NCBI GenBank assembly: GCA_016721605.1
Contig: JADKHS010000036.1
Location: forward strand, 86,693 to 150,692
Direction of reading: 5' to 3'
Length of the DNA: 64,000 bases
Source of the DNA: Nitrosomonadales bacterium
Lineage (GTDB): Bacteria; Pseudomonadota; Gammaproteobacteria; Burkholderiales; Gallionellaceae
The position numbers were made by a program, and so were the translations under genes. The notes under the pieces were generated by a model. That model searched no databases. It was not told the DNA's origin and worked only from the letters and a program-made list of their open reading frames with translations. Positions 59,710 through 64,000 of this stretch are shown in pieces (position 1 is the first letter of the stretch; each line of letters begins with the position of its first letter).

Positions 59710-59738
59710 TTGACATTTCCCATAATGGGAAATATTAT
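59710..59738 (+). promoter_or_regulatory. Sigma-70 promoter with embedded palindromic operator (higBA)
   Basis: TTGACA (59710-59715) and TATTAT (59733-59738) are separated by exactly 17 bases. The spacer is almost wholly occupied by the perfect 19-base palindrome ATTTCCCATAATGGGAAAT (59715-59733, 9-bp arms). This is the classic layout for antitoxin autorepression of a toxin-antitoxin operon. Confidence 0.85.
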
Positions 59739-59744
59739 TTTGTT

Positions 59745-60101
59745 ATGTCTCACAGGGAATTTACCCCGTTAAATGCGTATATTAAGTTTACATCTGCTCG
59801 AAAATTTCAAACACGACATCACGCAGATACCCGGATATTGGATGCGTGGCGTGATGAAGTTGAGCGGGAGACATGGCAAACGTCCCAAGATATAAAACAG
59901 CGATTTAAATCTGCTGATTTCTTGGTTGACAACCGGGTGATCTTCAATATCAAAGGTAATTCGTACCGGCTGGTTGTGGGAGTTCGATACCGGGGCGGGA
60001 TTGTCGTAACCGAGTGGTTGGCCCATGCAGCATATAGCAAGGAAAGAAATTTTAAAAGCCCGATAAAAATACTTGAAAGTATGCCGGGAGAAAAAGAATG
60101 A
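59745..60101 (+). CDS. HigB-type mRNA interferase toxin
   Basis: RelE-fold HigB toxin (HigB_toxin family). The core reads HADTRILDAWRDEVERETWQTSQDIKQRFKSADFLVDNRVIFNIKGNSYRLVVGVRY, with DNRVIFNIKGN the strongest signature. The frame from ATG 59745 is continuous, but the promoter -10 at 59738 would make that start leaderless. ATG 59773 gives MRILSL in another frame, a typical HigB start, so a shift near 59805 is likely. The last codons overlap the antitoxin ATG (ATGA at 60098), indicating translational coupling. C-terminal length is slightly longer than usual. Confidence 0.78.
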   Translation: MSHREFTPLNAYIKFTSARKFQTRHHADTRILDAWRDEVERETWQTSQDIKQRFKSADFLVDNRVIFNIKGNSYRLVVGVRYRGGIVVTEWLAHAAYSKERNFKSPIKILESMPGEKE

Positions 60102-61318
60102 ATATTAAAGTTATCAAGTCCCGTACCGACTTGAACGCGCAATGGCGCGACTTACTGCGCTAATGACATCGACCCAAAGACGGTTCAAAGGAAGATAACG
60201 AACTGGAACTTCTGGCGCTGGTGATTGAAGACTACGAATGCAAAATTGTGCCGTCTGTCGTGCCTGATCCAATCCAAGCGATTATCTTCCGCATGGATCA
60301 AATGAAACTCGGGCGCAAAGAATTGGAACCTTATATTGGCTCCATCTCCAAGGTCTCGGAGGTGTTATCGCGTAAGCGTCCCCTCTCGCTCTCCATGATC
60401 CGCCGCCTGCATAAAGGGCTGGGTATCCCGGCAGATGTGCTTATCGGTGGCGCTGAGAGTAGCCAGACAGTCATAGGCGAAGAGCCGGAGATGGAATACA
60501 CGAAATTCCCCCTGAAAGAGATGCTTGAACGCGGATGCTTTGGCGAGTTCAAGGGGAATGCGCAGCGGCTTAAAGATTATGCTGAAGACCTTACCCTCAA
60601 GTTCATGCATGGACTGTTACCCAAACAAGCCGCACCCGCATTTCTGCGCGCACCAGCCATCAGCGCGGCACACGGGGTGCGGACGGATATGCGCAGCTGG
60701 CATGGCGGCTATGCGTCATAAAAAGCTCGTGCCAATCCTGCCCTCGCGAGTACAAACAAAGCATCATCACGGCGAAATGGTTGAAAGACCTCGCACGACT
60801 TTCGGCATTCGAAGACGGCCCGCGTTTGGCGCGTAAGCAACTTGGCATGGCGGAATTACCCCGGTTATTGAGCCGCATCAAAGGTACTTATCTTGATGGG
60901 GCAGCCATGCTCGATGAAGGTCGCCCCGTTGTCGCCATGACACTGCGCCATGATCGGCTGGATAACTTCTGGTTTGTGCTGATGCACGAGCTGGCTCACG
61001 TCGCCAAGCACCTGGATGAGGCGCATCCGTTATTCACCGATGATCTGGATAGCCCGGATGAACTGGATCGCCCGGATGAACTGGATCGCATAGAACGCGA
61101 GGCCGATGACATGGCAGGCGAAGCTCTCATCCCGCAAATTGCTTGGCAAAAATCGGCTGCCCGTACCAGCCACCTAACCACGGATGTAGTTGCCTTGGCG
61201 GAAAAGCTGGGTGTTCACCCTGCCATCGTTGCTGGCCGCGTAAGGCACGAGACGAAAAATTTTCGTCTGCTTGCTAAGACAGCTCGGCCAAGGTCAAGCC
61301 AGCCGACACTTTGCATAG
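60098..61318 (+). CDS. HigA-type XRE antitoxin fused to ImmA/IrrE metallopeptidase domain (several frame breaks)
   Basis: Starts MNIKVIKSRTDLNA and, after about three single-base corrections between 60130 and 60190, continues DGSKEDNELELLALVIEDYE. The helix-turn-helix is LGRKELEPYIGSISKVSEVLSRKRPLSLSMIRRLHKGLGIP, a HigA-like repressor that would bind the palindrome upstream. The rest (LKDLARLSAFEDGPRLARKQL to FRLLAK) is an ImmA/IrrE domain with the zinc motif HELAH at about 60985-60999. Continuous open parts are 60221-60721 and 60781-61344; a shift near 60720-60760 joins them. With correction near 61283 the stop is TAG at 61316. A short tandem repeat encodes PDELDR twice. Confidence 0.72.
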
Positions 61319-61841
61319 TTAGCAATGGTGGCAAGGGTAAATAAACTTCGCCATCTTTGGCAACGGGACAAAACGGTCTCGATTGCCTTTGGCGTTACGC
61401 ACTTTTCACCCGCATCCGATCCGCATCAATATCCCCAGCTTGCAAACGCAACCCTTCGCCCAGCCGTAACCTCTTGGGCCGCACAGGGTGTGAAGAAAAA
61501 CGCGATAACTGAGTGCCCACGTGGCCGCGAATATCTGTTGGTATGTGGCACGGTAATAATATCCTCGTGTGTGTGTGTGACTTGGGCTTGGTTTGACCCG
61601 GAGCCGCGCCCGGCCAGGGCTTATTCAACACTTGGGCGAATGAAACTTCAGCCCGTACGGTCATATTTGAGCGAACCCAGAGAGCGTATCGACGATATGG
61701 ACGAAATAATCGGTCAACTAAAGCCGGGCTCAAATCATCAATCCGATAATCAAAATATTCCCCGGCTCGACGTACTCCGTGTGAATACAGTGCGATGGTT
61801 TTTGTTGCATCCGTGAAACTTCGAACCGATTGAGCAAACAT
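61319..61841 (-). pseudogene. Truncated tyrosine recombinase/integrase
   Basis: Minus strand. MFAQSVRSFTDATKTIALYSHGVRRAGEYFDYR and DDLSPA form the SAM-like core-binding domain. With several frame corrections FAQVLNKPWPG and GLRLGEGLRLQAGDIDADRMRV follow, then VRNAKGNRDRFVPLPK. The box I arginine (GLRLGE) is present. The sequence then ends at a TAA (61319-61321) that abuts the antitoxin stop, so the HxxR and catalytic tyrosine part is missing. This is a relic of an integrative element, tail to tail with the toxin operon. Confidence 0.65.
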
Positions 61842-62097
61842 TGATAATTGTACGCAAAATGCGCTGGAAATTCAGATGTTGCTTACGATTCATCTCGCGG
61901 TAAAGTGCAAAATCCCTTTCGGGGTGAGGATGAATGTGTTATTGAAACGCGTTGCTGCGGGGCGTTTCTCCCAAGATAGCGGCCGTTCAACACTGCGTTC
62001 AAGGGGGACGTTAGATATCCCAGTCTTAGTAATCTTATCAAAACACAAAAAATTTTGTGGGGCACCCCAAACGTGGTTCACGTTATTGAAAGAGCGT

Positions 62098-62834
62098 TAT
62101 CCGCGCGATGGTTTCGCCAAAAGCTCGTAACAAACGTAGTAACCGCCTGCAATCCGCCGATTCCTGCAATAATCCGACGGCCATTCGAGATTGCCATTTA
62201 AAATTCCGGTAGCCGCAAACCACGACACGGCAATCCCGACGTAACGATTCTGTTTTTGCCCGTGGCATGTCAAAGCGCCGCTGTGATGAGCACGACATGC
62301 CGAATATTTTCTTTAGCTGGCATTGCGGGAGAATGCCGCATTTTGCGCGTATTCGAGATTTATCTTCGCCCAGCGAAATTTGACCTGGAACTCGTTCTCC
62401 AGGGCTTCCCGCATCAATTTTGCTTCTGTTTTTCCCTCAGGCCTACCGATCCACCGGCGACGAGCACGGCAACCCGGCAGCCCTTTGCGACCCGCGCGCC
62501 GTAACGCACGCGTTCGAGGGTCAACCGCCTGTTAATGTCCCCACTGTACTCCAACGCATTGGGGCGAATTCCGCCACCGAGGATCACTGGCTTGGGCGCG
62601 GCGTGCTCCATTGAGGTCGAGCGGAGGTGATGTGTCGAGAAAATGCATCCAGTTGATACAAGCAAAAGGGGTGACAGCGCCAGCAGGCAGACCGTCGCAA
62701 TAATTGCGATTGCCCTGCCTGTCCGCAGAAACTTATTTAGCAGAAACAGGCCCAAAGAGAATAATCAACAGCAATCCTGTGGAGGCTAGGATGATTGTTT
62801 TGGCGATTGCCTTGAGCAGAAAAATATCGGGCAT
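62098..62834 (-). pseudogene. YdcF/SanA-family (DUF218) protein, several frame breaks
   Basis: Minus strand. From ATG 62834 it reads MPDIFLLKAIAKTIILASTG, then after a break near 62757 LFLLNKFLRTGRAIAIIATVC, two membrane helices. The DUF218 core follows: PVILGGGIRPNALEYSGD, RLTLERVRYGARVAK, VAVLVAGGSVG. Further on, with more breaks, RHVVLIT and FDMPRAKTESLRRDCRVVV, and finally GYYVCYELLAKPSRG, stop at 62098. ElyC/SanA/YdcF relatives act in envelope integrity. The 61842-62097 gap holds only short inverted repeats (e.g. TGGGGCACCCCA near 62058). Confidence 0.65.
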
Positions 62835-62860
62835 GTTTTATAGTTATACGGTCGGGATAA

Positions 62861-64000
62861 ATTGAAAAATAGGAACTGCATTATTCGGCGGACCGTTCGG
62901 TGCAACAGCCGCTTAGGTGGCGTAATTCCACCCCAAAGAATACTTCATGCGGCGTTTTAAATCCGAGTACTTTTCGAGGTCGGTGGTTGATCCGCTCTAC
63001 CGCCTCCTGCACTCGTTCTTCGGTGATGCCTGTCAGCTCCATGCCTTTGGGCGATTGCCTCAATAGACCGTTACTGTTCTCGTTCAATCCTCGCCCGGGG
63101 AACGGTAGGGGTGCGCGAAATAGATCGCAGTCTGAAGTTCGGCTGCGATCTTTCTACGCCCGCAAACTCTTTGCCGTTATCGAATGTAATGGGCGGTGGC
63201 CTTTGTCTGTGTAAGGACTCAGTAAACTCGTTGTTACAGCCGTTACACCAACGGCATGCTTGCTGCGTATGTGCCCCGCCCAACACATAGCGCGACTTCC
63301 TCTTAGCCAGGCCAGGTGTAGCTGGTTAATCCGCCTTTGTGGATTTCTTGCCGATCCCGTGTCGCCCCTTCCCAATCACCTATACCTACGCATTTTTTTT
63401 TCGCAACAATCTCCAGGACGTTCATCAATGCTGACACGATTCTTAATCATGCCTCGCCGCTCTTGCCCACTTGCATACCGCTTGCGGCGTGGTTTCTGAC
63501 TGCGCAAATGCTGGGTACAGGTCTCCTCCATCACGTTGTCTGCGTAGACATGCCGGTAGATTGCCTCATGGCTAATCTGCAATTCGCCTTCCAACTCCAG
63601 CCGATTGGCGGCTTGTTCTGGGCTGAGGTCTTCCCGGACCAACCGCTCGACTTCCGCCCAGCACTCCGATGAGAATTGCTTGCCATTGATAGCAGGGCTG
63701 CTCGGCGGCCCATCACGTAACGATTGCGCCTGTTTCCGGGACGCCAGCCGCGTTGACCTTTGTTTCGCCTGAACTCCCGTGAGATCGCTTCAGATTTGTC
63801 CACGCCCATATTTCTTCTTGGCAATCCGGGTTTGGTTCAAATCTATTGTTTCAATCCGTAAATCTGATACCTGCTGCCCGCTGGTGAGCTGCTTTATATT
63901 TTCATCTGTGCTCCTTTTGACGGGGACGTTTACTGGCCCATGCCAACGCAGCTCGCCACCCAAATTCACTTACAAAAAGCGCAACTTGGAGTTGAATCCG
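62861..64000 (-). mobile_element. IS30-family element, running off the window
   Basis: Encodes an IS30-type transposase on the minus strand. The probable left end is near 62861 (ATTGAAAAATAGGAACTGCA), which imperfectly mirrors the other flank near 63975-64000 (AAAAAGCGCAACTTGGAGTT). The right terminus may lie just outside the window. It sits 27 bases upstream of the ydcF-like start and so separates that gene from its promoter. Confidence 0.7.
62881..63905 (-). pseudogene. IS30-family DDE transposase, many frame breaks
   Basis: Reads from ATG 63905 (after AAAAGGAG) MKYKQLTSGQ with corrections, then LARRNMGVDKS and ISREFRRNKGQRGWRPGNRR of the helix-turn-helix region. VREDLSPEQAANRLELEGELQISHEAIYRHVYADN follows. 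The DDE core shows ITFDNGKEFAGVE for the second Asp and NENSNGLLRQ for the Glu; GDWEGDTI-like sequence for the first Asp is garbled near 63370. The C-terminus VNHRP-type INHRPRKVLGFKTPHEVFF is conserved. At least six frame breaks are needed over ~340 residues. Confidence 0.85.

Noticed and set aside
61325..61816. 163-codon plus-strand frame between the antitoxin and ydcF-like genes
   Set aside because: It is the antisense shadow of the integrase relic, whose minus-strand translation is recognisable.
1..64000. tRNA or rRNA genes
   Set aside because: I looked for cloverleaf-like or conserved rRNA segments in the gaps and found none I could support by eye; a covariance-model scan would settle it.

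Overview
The window is a chromosomal segment of a betaproteobacterium that spans the replication origin. The order mnmG-rsmG-parA-parB-atpIBEFHAGDC-glmU, then mnmE-yidC-yidD-rnpA-rpmH on the opposite strand, then dnaA-dnaN-gyrB, is the classical proteobacterial origin neighbourhood. The protein sequences look like Nitrosomonadales (Gallionellaceae-like). That placement is an inference from general resemblance and gene order, not from a database search.

Layout. 1-20.5 kb: tRNA modification, chromosome partition, the complete F1Fo ATP synthase operon, glmU, the membrane-insertion/RNase P cluster and the initiation genes. DnaA boxes of the form TTATTCACA flank dnaA, and a perfect 16-bp parS palindrome lies between dnaN and gyrB. 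20.5-24.5 kb: a patch of decayed or accessory genes (CopG-type antitoxin relic, galactose-oxidase-like protein with an amber codon, REP-transposase relic, MOSC protein). 24.7-30 kb: the glycine cleavage operon gcvT-gcvH-gcvP followed closely by tpx, headed by a tandem glycine riboswitch and terminator. 30-44 kb: rpmE, an ArnT/PMT-like membrane glycosyltransferase, a phosphate-selective porin with an upstream Pho box divergent from pstS, transposon debris, bioA, dacB, a PfkB kinase, yggX, argA and kup. 44-58 kb: a probable surface or protein glycosylation locus. It holds a membrane-anchored ~990-residue protein, a Wzt-C-like domain apparently fused to a methyltransferase, three genes carrying four TPR-GT41 (O-GlcNAc-transferase/SPINDLY-like) modules, and a small glycosyltransferase. 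58-64 kb: a mobile junkyard with an IS1111-group element, a HigB toxin with an antitoxin-ImmA/IrrE partner, a truncated integrase, a broken YdcF-family gene and an IS30-family element running off the end.

A pervasive feature is single-base frameshifts, most of them in homopolymer runs, in genes that should be essential (dnaA, gyrB, atpA, atpD, glmU, rsmG, parB, gcvH). The most economical explanation is uncorrected sequencing indels. Gene entries therefore give the full reconstructed span and state where the frame changes. Density of breaks rises in the last 6 kb, where genuine decay is also likely.

Working together: ParA/ParB/parS, DnaA/oriC and DnaN/GyrB form the replication-segregation hub. 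The Pho-controlled porin and PstS would supply phosphate. The GT41 cluster is the most distinctive part, because it includes a protein with two complete TPR-GT41 modules in tandem and two divergent GT41 subtypes.
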